DNA of 64,000 bases from Parvularcula sp. IMCC14364 (GTDB lineage: Bacteria; Pseudomonadota; Alphaproteobacteria; Caulobacterales; Parvularculaceae). Shown in pieces: positions 54,425-63,437 of this stretch (within the stretch, counting starts at the first letter, position 1; every line of letters starts with the position of its first letter). The stretch covers positions 1,674,001 through 1,738,000 of the forward strand of contig NZ_CP132334.1 in assembly GCF_030758415.1 (NCBI RefSeq), read 5' to 3'. The position numbers were made by a program, and so were the translations under genes. The notes under the pieces were generated by a model. That model worked only from the letters and a program-made list of their open reading frames with translations. It was not told the DNA's origin and did not search any database.

Positions 54425-55408
54425 ATGACCATTTTCACTCGCCCTGAGGCAGGTTTCCGCAAGGCTGTCCTGAAGAACTCCAACGCATATCTAGAGATGC
54501 TGTTCTCCCTGCAACAGGAAACGCGGGATTTTTACCGGCAACATGCACCGCTTGCCCGAACCATCCAGGCAATAAACGAACTGCCTGCACCAACAGCAGG
54601 AGATATCGTTCGTCTGGCCGAAGAGTATATAGACTTCGATACAGTCAAGCCATTGATTGATTATGAAGCCAGCCGGTACACGGCCTTTCCCATGTACTAC
54701 TCCCCCATGACAGCCCTGAATACTGGCGCCGTAACGGGTTGGGTTCTCATCAACCATCCCAAAGTGCTGGTCATGCTGATCGCTTTTGACAGTACTGAAT
54801 TTCGCACCCAGAAACGCCTTGGCAGGATGAATGAGACAATCAACTTCTCCGCCGGTGATATTTCGCTGCGATTGTTGAAATCAGGCGGATTTACCTGTTC
54901 ACACTGGCAAGCCCCCCTGATCACGGATGATCTGGCAATGACTGGCGATCTACAGTGCGTTCATGAACGAACCAAGACATATAAAACCGGTGATCGAATT
55001 TTTACAAAAGGTGGCACAGAAACGATTGTTTATGAAGATGTAGCCGGGCCGACCATTGGGCTACAGGTTTATTCCCGCATCTTTCGCACCAATGTCATGG
55101 CGGATTACGACCCGGTATCGCATCTGGTGAAAACCCTCTCCGCTGCGGACCAACGCTCCAGCCGGGTGCAGATGCTGAACACTGTTGCGAGATTGTTTGA
55201 CCGACAGGATGCCGTGCCCCCCATGCAATCGCTCATGAAGCACCCGGACCACTATGTTCGCTGGCAAACAGCGCGGGAACTTGTCGCGCTGGACCCTGAA
55301 GCTGCTGAACACCCCTTGAGGCAGATGAGCGAACAGGATGCCAACCCCGATGTTCGCCGCATGGCGGCCCGTACACTCCAGATGTTTTACACAGAAAGTA
55401 CGCACTGA
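54425..55408 (+). CDS. Cupin-like/HEAT-like protein A of the peptide cluster
   Basis: A 327-residue protein not matched to a known family. Residues 1-85 are helical; 85-225 contain a beta-rich, cupin-like part (AVTGWVLINHPKVLVMLIAF, then CSHWQAPLI, QCVHERTKTYKTGDRIFTKGG, PTIGLQVYSR) with His160 and His180 as metal candidates; 240-325 are HEAT-like (HYVRWQTARELVALDP, NPDVRRMAARTLQMF). AGGA seven bases before ATG 54425 was used instead of the ATG at 54377, which is inside the hairpin. Its stop overlaps gene B (TGATG). The shared design suggests paralogy with B; an oxygenase or modification role is inference. Confidence 0.72.
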   Translation: MTIFTRPEAGFRKAVLKNSNAYLEMLFSLQQETRDFYRQHAPLARTIQAINELPAPTAGDIVRLAEEYIDFDTVKPLIDYEASRYTAFPMYYSPMTALNTGAVTGWVLINHPKVLVMLIAFDSTEFRTQKRLGRMNETINFSAGDISLRLLKSGGFTCSHWQAPLITDDLAMTGDLQCVHERTKTYKTGDRIFTKGGTETIVYEDVAGPTIGLQVYSRIFRTNVMADYDPVSHLVKTLSAADQRSSRVQMLNTVARLFDRQDAVPPMQSLMKHPDHYVRWQTARELVALDPEAAEHPLRQMSEQDANPDVRRMAARTLQMFYTESTH

Positions 55409-56343
55409 TGCTTGTTCATATTGACACAAATGAAAAGGATGACTTCACGCTGGATGAACTTGTGCATTGGCTTAAGGAAAACCGAATAGACACGTCTTCT
55501 CACCAAGATATGCTCAAAGCTGCCCCTGCACTGAAAAGGCTTGCCAATAACAGGTCATTTCTAGCAGATCTGGCTGTATCCGAAATAAAGGATGTCTGCA
55601 CATCTGATCCGCATATTTATCATTACTCTGCACAGGTTATGCTCTTACACTTGCCTGACAACCAGCAGGACAACTTCTATATCAGGGCGAACTTCTGGCC
55701 TTCTGTAAAAGACCAGCCGCTTGTCGCAGCAGGTCCTGGACCGTTCTTCTACAACCGTCCCCATGACCACAACTTCAACTTTCTGACTGTCGGGTATTAT
55801 GGGCCGGGTTACTGGAGCAACTACTATGAATATGACCATGAGCGTGTGACAGGTTATCCCGGTGAGCACGTACCTGATCTGGTGTTCACGGAAAAACGGG
55901 CACTGACCGAAGGTCATGTCATGCTTTACCGCGCGTCACAGGATGTGCATGAACAGCTTCCCGCTGACAGTATGTCGATAAGTCTGAATATCCTTGAAAA
56001 TACACCGCGCGTAAGATTGACTGATCAGTACTCGTTTGATCTGGAGCGTAATGCCATCAGACAAATCATCAACATTTCTCTGGCCCCTGCCGTTTTCAAT
56101 ATGGCCCTGCATCTTGGTGGTGAGGATGGACGTGATGCGCTGTCGGAAATAATCAGATTGTCACCTGATCCATTTATCCGTTTCAATGCCTATAAAGCGT
56201 TGGCAAGTGAATGCCGTGAGCCAGCAAAATACTGTGAAGCTCTGGCATCAGCTTTATCAGACAAGTCGTCCATGGTGACCCGGTGGGCCGATCGTCATAT
56301 CGCAGACGTTCAACGCGGCATGAACGAAGGCAGCACTGGCTGA
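55408..56343 (+). CDS. Cupin-like/HEAT-like protein B of the peptide cluster
   Basis: A 311-residue protein with the same order of parts as A. The helical N-terminus is followed by a cupin-like core with the metal motif RPHDHNFNFLTVGYYGPGYW (His119 and His121) and a later His181 in YRASQDVHEQLP, as in iron- or 2-oxoglutarate-using cupins. Residues 205-305 hold HEAT-like helices (FIRFNAYKALASECREPA, MVTRWADRHIADVQ). The start ATG shares a base with A's stop, so the two are translated together. B has the better metal site; A may be a partner or a second enzyme. No family name is known to me. Confidence 0.75.
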   Translation: MLVHIDTNEKDDFTLDELVHWLKENRIDTSSHQDMLKAAPALKRLANNRSFLADLAVSEIKDVCTSDPHIYHYSAQVMLLHLPDNQQDNFYIRANFWPSVKDQPLVAAGPGPFFYNRPHDHNFNFLTVGYYGPGYWSNYYEYDHERVTGYPGEHVPDLVFTEKRALTEGHVMLYRASQDVHEQLPADSMSISLNILENTPRVRLTDQYSFDLERNAIRQIINISLAPAVFNMALHLGGEDGRDALSEIIRLSPDPFIRFNAYKALASECREPAKYCEALASALSDKSSMVTRWADRHIADVQRGMNEGSTG

Positions 56344-56358
56344 TCAGTCTGTATCTGC

Positions 56359-57150
56359 TTAGTCTTTTGTACGGGAAAAGAGCGAGAACTTTTTATTAGG
56401 TTCATCGTTCGATTGTTCCGACAACTGCACGGCGGCAGCCTCAAGCTCTTTGACGCGCTCATCCGGATCAAATGCTGGTGTCACAAGACCCGCAGAGAAG
56501 ATGAGTTTCGCGCCCTCCTCCACAGTCATATCGAGTATGCGCAAATTGCCGGATGGCACAAAGAGCAGAAACCCGGAGGTTGGGTTTGGTGTTGTAGGCA
56601 CAAAAACGCTGACCAGGTTATCGTCCACATCCTGCAGTTTGTGACGGATCTCTCCTTTGGTGGAAGTCACAACGAAAGCCATGACCCACAGGCCCTCTTT
56701 CGGATACTCCACAAGCGCAACTTCCTTGAAAGAGCGTTCCGATTGCTGCAGGGCCATTTCAAAGACATTCTTGAAGAAGCCGTAGAGATTTCGCACCACC
56801 GGCATGGAATCAACGAGGCGCTCTCCGGTTTTGATAACCGTCCGGCCAATAAAATTCTTGGCCAGCGCCCCCAAAACAATAAGCGCAACAATAGCGAGTA
56901 CGATTCCGGCCCCTGGCAGATAGTCGAGCACATTTGGCGGAATGAACCTTGCCGGGATGACACGTTTGACCTGTCCATCCAGGTCGGCCAATGGACCCGT
57001 CACAAAAATATAGATCAGCCAGAAAGTGATACCAAGAGGGGCCGCGACGACGATCCCGGTCAGCAGGTCGTTTCTGAGACGTGTCAAGAAACTGGGCTGT
57101 TGCGGCTTTATCAATTTCGAACCGGATTCTTTGTCAGGTGACTTTGCCAA
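56359..57150 (-). CDS. DUF502 family membrane protein
   Basis: A 263-residue protein with two transmembrane segments (LLTGIVVAAPLGITFWLIYIF and GAGIVLAIVALIVLGALA) and a conserved soluble part (DSMPVVRNLYGFFKNVFEM, VVTSTKGEIRH, SVFVPTTPNPTSGFLLFVP, DMTVEEGAKLIFSAG). The family is widespread, has a plant relative implicated in membrane traffic, and no firm bacterial role. It is convergent with the peptide cluster. In related genomes it tends to lie next to recG, so the cluster appears to sit in a conserved pair. Confidence 0.92.
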   Translation of the reverse strand: MAKSPDKESGSKLIKPQQPSFLTRLRNDLLTGIVVAAPLGITFWLIYIFVTGPLADLDGQVKRVIPARFIPPNVLDYLPGAGIVLAIVALIVLGALAKNFIGRTVIKTGERLVDSMPVVRNLYGFFKNVFEMALQQSERSFKEVALVEYPKEGLWVMAFVVTSTKGEIRHKLQDVDDNLVSVFVPTTPNPTSGFLLFVPSGNLRILDMTVEEGAKLIFSAGLVTPAFDPDERVKELEAAAVQLSEQSNDEPNKKFSLFSRTKD

Positions 57151-57322
57151 GGGGTTTCTCTCTATCTGTCAGTAAGTGTGCATGATAGCGGTAATCAGAA
57201 GTAGTGACAATTTCGTGACCTGTTTGTTCCAAAATTAAGTCACGCACCCTATCACACGCCAGACATAAAGGGTAAGTTGGTCACTCTAATGATAAATTAC
57301 ATCGTTACTGGACATCCTGACC
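57151..57322. other. Divergent intergenic region between DUF502 and DUF3089 genes
   Basis: A 172-base region with no gene. It should hold promoters for both flanking genes. No clear -35/-10 pair or operator could be named. Confidence 0.35.
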
Positions 57323-58495
57323 ATGCCCTTGAGACTTCTAATTGGTAGCGCTGTATTCTGTGTCAGCCTTGTTCTGGCGCTGGCGGTGTGGGTCTTCCAG
57401 GATAATATCGCCAAGTTCGTCATGAACCCGCGTGTACCCTATGAGATATACACGCCACCTGAAGCACCGGATTATACGCAGCAGGAAAACTGGCTGACAT
57501 GGCCTGATCCCGACAGCGAAAAGCTCGTTGATGTTTTTTACGTTCCCGGTACGGCTTATGCCTCTTCGGATCACTGGAATGCGCCGCTCGACAATCGCGA
57601 GACACGCTCAACCCTGCAGCAAGTTTTACTGCCCAATGAAGCAGGGCCATTTGCACAAACCAGCAATATTTATGCACCATATTATCGTCAGGCCACGCTG
57701 TTTTCTTTTTTCACCCAGAAACATCAGGGACGAGCCGCAAGAAAAACAGCATATGCCGATATCAAGAAAGCTTTTGAATATTTCCTGGCTCAGTCTGATC
57801 CGGCCCGGCCCCTGATTCTTGCAGGCTACGATCAGGGTGGCCTGCATGTTCAGGGGTTGCTGATAGACTTTTTCCAGAATGACGAAGATCTTCATCGTCG
57901 GCTGGTCGCCGCCTATATTATAGACCAGAGTACGCCGCTTGACCTGTTCAACTATACGCTGACGGAAACACTGCCCTGCAAATATCCAACGGATGTGCGC
58001 TGTGTTGTCTCGTGGAATGCACTGGAAGCGAGACATAAGGATGAAATCTGGCGCAAGAGCAATCGCCTGCTGGTATGGAACAGCAACGGCACACTGGAAT
58101 CCGTTGAAAAGCGCCCTCTTTTATGCACCAACCCCCTCGACTGGCGGCTGACAGCCGACGTCGTCGAAAAAGACAAACACCGCGGCGCGGCATCTGCAGG
58201 GGGCATCGGTTTTGGTGAGCAACCGGCAATAATAGAAAACGCTGTCAGCGTGCAGTGCCTAGAAGGCGTCGCTATCGTAACACAGCCCCGGCAATCCTGG
58301 CTGCAGCGCCCGCACGGCTTCGGCAAGCAGTGGCAGTCCCTGGACTATAACCTGTTTTTTGAAGACATTCGCGTGAACGCAGAAGAACGCGTTATCGCGC
58401 TGGCGAGCCTACTGGAACAGGAAAACAGGATAGCGCCGCCAATTATCGATACCGTCGAAATCGGCGAAGCCCCCATCAAAAAAATACCAAACTAG
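57323..58495 (+). CDS. DUF3089 alpha/beta-hydrolase-like protein with altered nucleophile
   Basis: A 390-residue protein with an N-terminal membrane helix (LLIGSAVFCVSLVLALAVWVF). It shares DUF3089 features: VDVFYVPGTAYASSDHWNAPL, SNIYAPYYRQATLFSFF and DIKKAFEYFLAQSDPARPLILAG. At the nucleophile elbow the family has GHSQG, whereas this protein has GYDQGG (Asp170), so a Ser-dependent hydrolase mechanism is unlikely unless Asp serves instead. The rest of the fold looks intact and free of frameshifts. Its 3' end overlaps convergent kdsA by four bases. Confidence 0.85.
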   Translation: MPLRLLIGSAVFCVSLVLALAVWVFQDNIAKFVMNPRVPYEIYTPPEAPDYTQQENWLTWPDPDSEKLVDVFYVPGTAYASSDHWNAPLDNRETRSTLQQVLLPNEAGPFAQTSNIYAPYYRQATLFSFFTQKHQGRAARKTAYADIKKAFEYFLAQSDPARPLILAGYDQGGLHVQGLLIDFFQNDEDLHRRLVAAYIIDQSTPLDLFNYTLTETLPCKYPTDVRCVVSWNALEARHKDEIWRKSNRLLVWNSNGTLESVEKRPLLCTNPLDWRLTADVVEKDKHRGAASAGGIGFGEQPAIIENAVSVQCLEGVAIVTQPRQSWLQRPHGFGKQWQSLDYNLFFEDIRVNAEERVIALASLLEQENRIAPPIIDTVEIGEAPIKKIPN

Positions 58496-59370
58496 TCCGC
58501 ATCAGCAAAGAAATGCAGATTGCGCCGTGCCTTGGCAACGCGGTCGATTTCCTGCAACTCCTGCAAATATGCTTTGAGATATCTCAGGGGAATCATATTC
58601 GGCCCGTCGGAGGGGGCACTGTCCGGGTCAGGATGCGTTTCGGCAAAGATGCCCGCCACGCCTACTGCCACAGCAGCGCGTGAAAGGGTTGGCACCATCT
58701 CGCGCTGTCCCCCGGACGTACCGCCCTGCCCGCCCGGTTGCTGCACAGAATGCGTCGCATCAAAGATAATCGGTGCGCCCGTATCGCGCGCCATTGTCGG
58801 CACACCCCTGAAATCGGTAACCAGCGTATTATAGCCAAAACTGGCACCGCGCTCTGTCACCAGCACTTTTGAATTACCGGCTTCGGTTACCTTGGCGACG
58901 ACATTTTTCATGTCCCACGGCGCAAGGAATTGTCCTTTCTTGATCTTGATGACCCTGCCTGTCTCGGCAGCTGCAATAAGAAGGTCAGTCTGACGGCACA
59001 GGAATGCCGGTATCTGCAGCACATCCACAACTTCACTCACCGGAGCGCATTGCGCCCGCTCGTGAATGTCGGTCAGCACTGGCACCCCAAGCGTTTCGCG
59101 TATCTCAGCAAAAACCGGTAGCGCATCCTTCAGACCGACGCCTCTGGCACTGCCAAGACTTGTCCGGTTGGCTTTGTCGAATGAGGTCTTGTAAACAAAG
59201 CCGATGCCAAGATCAGACGTGATTTCCTTGATAGCAGCCGCAACTTCGAGAGCATGATCCCTGCTTTCCATTGCACAGGGGCCCGCAAAGAGCATGAATG
59301 GAAGGTGGTTACCGACGTCGACAGGCGTTTTCGCGCTGTCTATCGTTACTGTCTTTTTGGCTGAAGTCAT
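58492..59370 (-). CDS. kdsA: 3-deoxy-8-phosphooctulonate synthase
   Basis: KdsA condenses phosphoenolpyruvate with arabinose-5-phosphate in Kdo synthesis for LPS. The 292-residue protein has FAGPCAMESRDHALEVA, YKTSFDKANRTS, GVPVLTDIHE, DVLQIPAFLCRQTDLLIA and DATHSVQQPGG. The Cys in PAFLCRQ and the Cys in GPCA suggest the metal-dependent versus independent forms cannot be settled by eye. It is divergent from kdsD, which makes its substrate. Confidence 0.96.
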   Translation of the reverse strand: MTSAKKTVTIDSAKTPVDVGNHLPFMLFAGPCAMESRDHALEVAAAIKEITSDLGIGFVYKTSFDKANRTSLGSARGVGLKDALPVFAEIRETLGVPVLTDIHERAQCAPVSEVVDVLQIPAFLCRQTDLLIAAAETGRVIKIKKGQFLAPWDMKNVVAKVTEAGNSKVLVTERGASFGYNTLVTDFRGVPTMARDTGAPIIFDATHSVQQPGGQGGTSGGQREMVPTLSRAAVAVGVAGIFAETHPDPDSAPSDGPNMIPLRYLKAYLQELQEIDRVAKARRNLHFFADAD

Positions 59371-59480
59371 TTCTCAATCCTGTACATAGCCCGCTGGACG
59401 GTGGCCGCGTTTCGTCCTAGATGGCGGCTGAACAGAATTACTGCAAGGTGTTTTCAGCACTCATCCGTCTGGCTTAATTT

Positions 59481-60455
59481 ATGACAACACATCTTATTAC
59501 TGCACAGGAAGTCCTGACCGTCGAAATTGAAGGCCTTCAGGCTATCCTGGAACAACTCACCGACAGCGAGACGCCTTTTTCGACCGCGTTCAATCACGCC
59601 CTCAGTCTCATCGAGAATGCGACAGGGCGAGTGATTGTTACCGGCATGGGGAAGTCAGGACATATTGCAAAGAAAATTGCAGCTACGTTTGCCTCGACGG
59701 GGGAAGCGGCAAGCTTTGTCCATCCGGGCGAAGCGAGCCATGGCGACCTTGGCATGATCAGCCAGGATGATATTGTCATTGCCTTGTCAAATTCCGGCGA
59801 AACCCCGGAATTGCGGGACGTCATCGCCTATTGTGGTCGTTTTGACATTCCCCTGATTGCCATAACATCGGGTGTTAAATCCGATCTGGCCGAGGCAGCA
59901 GACGCTGTTCTGCTGCTGCCACCTGTGCGCGAAGCCTGCGAAGAAACACGAGCACCAACCACTTCCACCACAATGTCCCTTGCGATTGGTGATGCACTCG
60001 CGGTTGCGCTTTTGCGCTCAAAAGGGTTCACAGCTTCTGATTTCCGGAATTTCCACCCGGGCGGTAAACTCGGCGCAGCCCTGCGCAAGGTTGGCCATTT
60101 CATGCATGGGCCTGAAGTATTGCCGCTTTGTCAGCACGACACACCCATTGAGAAAGCTGTTCAACAAGTTAGTGCAGGCGGTTTTGGCTGCGTGGGCGTT
60201 GTCGCCCCTGATGGTGAGCTGCTTGGCATCATCACGGATGGTGACCTTCGCCGACACTTCAATGATTCACTGGAAAACAAGGTGGCAGCCGACATAATGA
60301 CCGCCAACCCCAAGACGGTAACGCCGGAAACACTGGCCGCCGATGCACTGGCCATCCTGAGCCAGAAACGCATTACGGCGCTTTTCGTCACCCGGGATGG
60401 AAAACCCGTTGGCCTGCTGCACATTCATGATTGTCTTTCAATCGGCGTCATCTAA
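59481..60455 (+). CDS. kdsD: Arabinose-5-phosphate isomerase
   Basis: This SIS-domain isomerase makes arabinose-5-phosphate from ribulose-5-phosphate for KdsA. The 324-residue product has the SIS core (VIVTGMGKSGHIAKKIAATF, STGEAASFVHPGEASHGDLG, ALSNSGETPEL) and two CBS domains at about residues 205-324 (GVVAPDGELLGIITDGDLRR, LFVTRDGKPVGLLHIHD), as in KpsF/KdsD. It is divergent from kdsA by 110 bases, and precedes phr by nine bases. Confidence 0.95.
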   Translation: MTTHLITAQEVLTVEIEGLQAILEQLTDSETPFSTAFNHALSLIENATGRVIVTGMGKSGHIAKKIAATFASTGEAASFVHPGEASHGDLGMISQDDIVIALSNSGETPELRDVIAYCGRFDIPLIAITSGVKSDLAEAADAVLLLPPVREACEETRAPTTSTTMSLAIGDALAVALLRSKGFTASDFRNFHPGGKLGAALRKVGHFMHGPEVLPLCQHDTPIEKAVQQVSAGGFGCVGVVAPDGELLGIITDGDLRRHFNDSLENKVAADIMTANPKTVTPETLAADALAILSQKRITALFVTRDGKPVGLLHIHDCLSIGVI

Positions 60456-60464
60456 CTCATTTGA

Positions 60465-61922
60465 ATGAATTCATCCGCCCAAGATAAGAGCGCGCCGTGC
60501 GTCGTCTGGTTCCGGCAGGACCTGCGCACGAAGGATAATCCTGCGCTGCGGGCAGCAGCAGACTCTGGCAAACCGGTGATCTGCCTCTTCATTCTTGATG
60601 ATCAAAACCCGGGTGAATGGAGCGCAGGTGGCGCTTCGCTCTGGTGGCTGCATCATTCCCTCAACGAGCTGTCTGGAAAACTGGAAAAAGCGGGTGGCGC
60701 GCTTGTACTGCGACGTGGTGATGCCCGAAAGATCATTCCGGACATTATGGAGAGCACGAGCGCCGACAGCATTTTCTGGAACCGTCGCTATGCGCCCTTC
60801 GATATTGAGCTCGACAAAATTCTCAAGGAAGATCTCCAGAGCGGGGGATATGATGTTAACACCAGCAATGGTCGTCTTCTTTTTGAGCCATGGGAAGTGG
60901 AAACCCAGTCCGGTGGACCCTATCGGGTGTTCACGCCTTTCTGGAAGGCCATGCAGGCCAAAGGCATAAACAGGGAGCCGTTACCGGAAGTCACCAGATT
61001 GTATGGCCCTAAATCGCTACCGAACTCTGATGCCCTTGATGACTGGGCACTGCTGCCAACGAAACCTGACTGGGCACAAGGCTTCAAAAGCGAATGGTCA
61101 CCGGGCCAGAGCGGCGCATTGACACGTCTTAAAGACTTTCTGAATGACGCTGTCGGCAGCTATTCTGATGACCGCAACCGGCCTGATAAAACCGGTACAT
61201 CCGGCCTGTCGCCGCATCTGCATTTTGGTGAAATAAGTCCACTACAGATATGGTCAGCCACGCAGGACAGACTGGCGCAGGAAGAAGTCCCCGCAGACCA
61301 TGCCAAGACTTTTCTGTCAGAAATTGCCTGGCGGGAATTCTCCTATTCCCTGCTGTTTTATAATCCCAAAATGCTCGACAAGGAATTGAATGAAAAATTC
61401 AGGAAATTCCCATGGGTATCGGACAGGGAAAAGCTTAAAGCCTGGCAGCAGGGCCAGACTGGTTATCCTGTTGTTGATGCAGGCATGAGGCAGCTCTGGC
61501 AAACCGGGTGGATGCACAACCGTGTACGCATGATTACAGGTAGCTTTCTGGTCAAGCACCTGCTGATCGACTGGCGCGAAGGCATGAAATGGTTCTGGGA
61601 CACGCTGGTGGATGCAGATATCGCCAGCAATACAGCAAGCTGGCAATGGATTGCAGGTTGCGGTGCAGATGCCGCGCCATATTTCCGTATCTTTAATCCG
61701 ATGACTCAGGGTGAGAGATTTGACCCCTCAGGCGATTATGTTCGCAAGTACGTTCCGGAATTGCAGAAAATGCCGAAAAAACATATACATACGCCTTGGG
61801 AGGCTGACGCGGCCGTGCTGAAGGAGGCCGGTGTTCAACTGGGGAAGGATTATCCATACCCGATTGTAGACCACAAACCTGCACGGCAGGCCGCGCTCGA
61901 TGCCTATGAGAAAATAAAGTAA
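60465..61922 (+). CDS. phr: Class I CPD photolyase
   Basis: A 485-residue FAD-binding photolyase that uses blue or near-UV light to split cyclobutane pyrimidine dimers. Recognisable parts are the N-terminal antenna domain (VVWFRQDLRTKDNPALRAAA), GGASLWWLHHSL, and the catalytic domain with AWREFSYSLLFY, QTGYPVVDAGMRQLWQTGWM, and the FAD/DNA region TASWQWIAGCGADAAPYFRIF. It is followed by a cyclopropane-synthase-like gene and a (6-4) photolyase remnant, a grouping that recalls RpoE/ChrR singlet-oxygen regulons; that link is inference as no sigma factor is seen here. Confidence 0.96.
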   Translation: MNSSAQDKSAPCVVWFRQDLRTKDNPALRAAADSGKPVICLFILDDQNPGEWSAGGASLWWLHHSLNELSGKLEKAGGALVLRRGDARKIIPDIMESTSADSIFWNRRYAPFDIELDKILKEDLQSGGYDVNTSNGRLLFEPWEVETQSGGPYRVFTPFWKAMQAKGINREPLPEVTRLYGPKSLPNSDALDDWALLPTKPDWAQGFKSEWSPGQSGALTRLKDFLNDAVGSYSDDRNRPDKTGTSGLSPHLHFGEISPLQIWSATQDRLAQEEVPADHAKTFLSEIAWREFSYSLLFYNPKMLDKELNEKFRKFPWVSDREKLKAWQQGQTGYPVVDAGMRQLWQTGWMHNRVRMITGSFLVKHLLIDWREGMKWFWDTLVDADIASNTASWQWIAGCGADAAPYFRIFNPMTQGERFDPSGDYVRKYVPELQKMPKKHIHTPWEADAAVLKEAGVQLGKDYPYPIVDHKPARQAALDAYEKIK

Positions 61923-61949
61923 TCGGGCGCAAGCACCCGGAGCAAGATA

Positions 61950-63197
61950 ATGGACATGCCCGAAATCATTCAGTCAGCCACATTGGTCACAGACCAGAAC
62001 AGAGACACGCTGCTTAGGAATAAACCAATATTCTTTCGCCTGCTGGTCAGCATCCTGAACCGCCTTTCCTTTGGCACGCTTGTTCTGGTTTTGCCGGATG
62101 GTCAGAAACTTAAATTTTCATCCCCTAATGAAATAGATCAGTATGCGATTATAAAAGTCCGGGACTATGCGGTTGCCCGGCGGGTTTTGCTCGGTGGCAT
62201 TATCGGTTTTTACAAAAGCTACCAGGCCGAAGAATGGGATACACCTGAACTTGCTCAGACGCTCTATATTCTGGCAAGAAATGCAGACGACATTCAGAAC
62301 ACTTTGTTGGCACATCCCGCTGTGAGGTGGCTGAATACGGTCGCTCATGCGATGAACAAAAATACCAAATCCGGCTCCAGGAAGAATATTATGGCGCATT
62401 ATGATCTTGGTAATGAATTTTATGAAAAGTGGCTCGACTCAAGCATGACGTATTCTTCTGCCTTCTTTGATGGCAGAGATCAGTCACTGAAAGACGCCCA
62501 GCATAGCAAATATGCCTCCCTTGCAACCCGCATTAACTTGCAGGAGGCAGACAATGTACTTGAAATCGGCTCTGGCTGGGGCGGCTTTGCCGAATATGCT
62601 GCCAAGGAAGTGGGCGCTAAAGTGACAGGTCTGACCATATCACCGGCACAATATGATTATGCCTGCGAAAGAATGTTCCGTCTTGGCCTGAACGAAAAAG
62701 TGGAAATCCGCCTGCAAGATTACCGCGATGTGGAAGACACCTTTGACAAGGTTGCATCTATCGAAATGTTTGAGGCGGTGGGCCGCGAATACTGGCCTGC
62801 CTATTTCAACAAGATCAATGACTGCCTTGTATCAGGTGGGCAGGCCGGGCTTCAGATCATCACAATAGCAGACCGGTTCTTTGATAATTATGTGCGCAGT
62901 ACAGACTTTATTCAAAGATATGTGTTTCCGGGTGGCATGTTGCCAAGCCCCTCGGTGTTCAAGAGGCACGTAGAAGATGCAGGCCTCACACTCGCGAGCA
63001 GTCTCTCCTTTGGTCAGGATTATGCACGCACACTTTCCAGTTGGCACAAGAGTTTTCTGGACTCCTGGCAGGACCTGCAACCAATGGGTTTTGACCAGCA
63101 ATTCAAGAAACTCTGGGAATTCTATCTGGCCTATTGCGAGGCAGGTTTTCGGGCAGAAACCACGGATGTCAAACAGGTAACCCTTGTGAAGGCTTGA
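61950..63197 (+). CDS. Cyclopropane-fatty-acyl-phospholipid synthase family methyltransferase
   Basis: A 415-residue SAM-dependent methyltransferase of the Cfa family. The SAM motif is VLEIGSGWGGFAEYAA, preceded by MAHYDLGNEFYEKWLDSSMTYSSAFFD (key parts HYDLGNEFY and MTYS), and followed by KVASIEMFEAVGREYWPAYF and QIITIADRFFDNYVR. The enzyme likely methylates double bonds of membrane phospholipids in place. GGAG precedes ATG 61950 at a workable distance. It follows phr by 27 bases. Confidence 0.93.
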   Translation: MDMPEIIQSATLVTDQNRDTLLRNKPIFFRLLVSILNRLSFGTLVLVLPDGQKLKFSSPNEIDQYAIIKVRDYAVARRVLLGGIIGFYKSYQAEEWDTPELAQTLYILARNADDIQNTLLAHPAVRWLNTVAHAMNKNTKSGSRKNIMAHYDLGNEFYEKWLDSSMTYSSAFFDGRDQSLKDAQHSKYASLATRINLQEADNVLEIGSGWGGFAEYAAKEVGAKVTGLTISPAQYDYACERMFRLGLNEKVEIRLQDYRDVEDTFDKVASIEMFEAVGREYWPAYFNKINDCLVSGGQAGLQIITIADRFFDNYVRSTDFIQRYVFPGGMLPSPSVFKRHVEDAGLTLASSLSFGQDYARTLSSWHKSFLDSWQDLQPMGFDQQFKKLWEFYLAYCEAGFRAETTDVKQVTLVKA

Positions 63198-63199
63198 GA

Positions 63200-63437
63200 T
63201 CAGGACAGATTTTTCAGAAACTTTTCTGCAGAGGCCTTGATCGCTTTCAGTTCCGCGACTGATTTCCTGTCCAGATTTTTGTACACCAGACCCATCCGGC
63301 CATTACCTTCCAGCTTGTCCCGGTGCTGATCTATGAAATGCCAGTAAAGGTAATTGAACGGGCACGCATCATCGCCTGTTTTCTCTTTCACCTTATAGGA
63401 ACAGTTTTTGCAGTAATCGGACATGCGGTTTATGTAA
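63200..63437 (-). pseudogene. C-terminal remnant of an FeS-containing (6-4) photolyase (PhrB-like)
   Basis: The frame reads YINRMSDYCKNCSYKVKEKT, then DDACPFNYLYWHFIDQHRDK and a helical tail. This matches the C-terminus of bacterial FeS-BCP/PhrB photolyases, in which these Cys residues help hold a 4Fe-4S cluster. Such proteins are about 500 residues; only about 79 codons remain before the IS5-family element, and an in-frame TGA follows just inside the element. Without the flavin-binding part it cannot be functional. The ATG at 63424 is an internal Met, not a real start. Confidence 0.82.
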
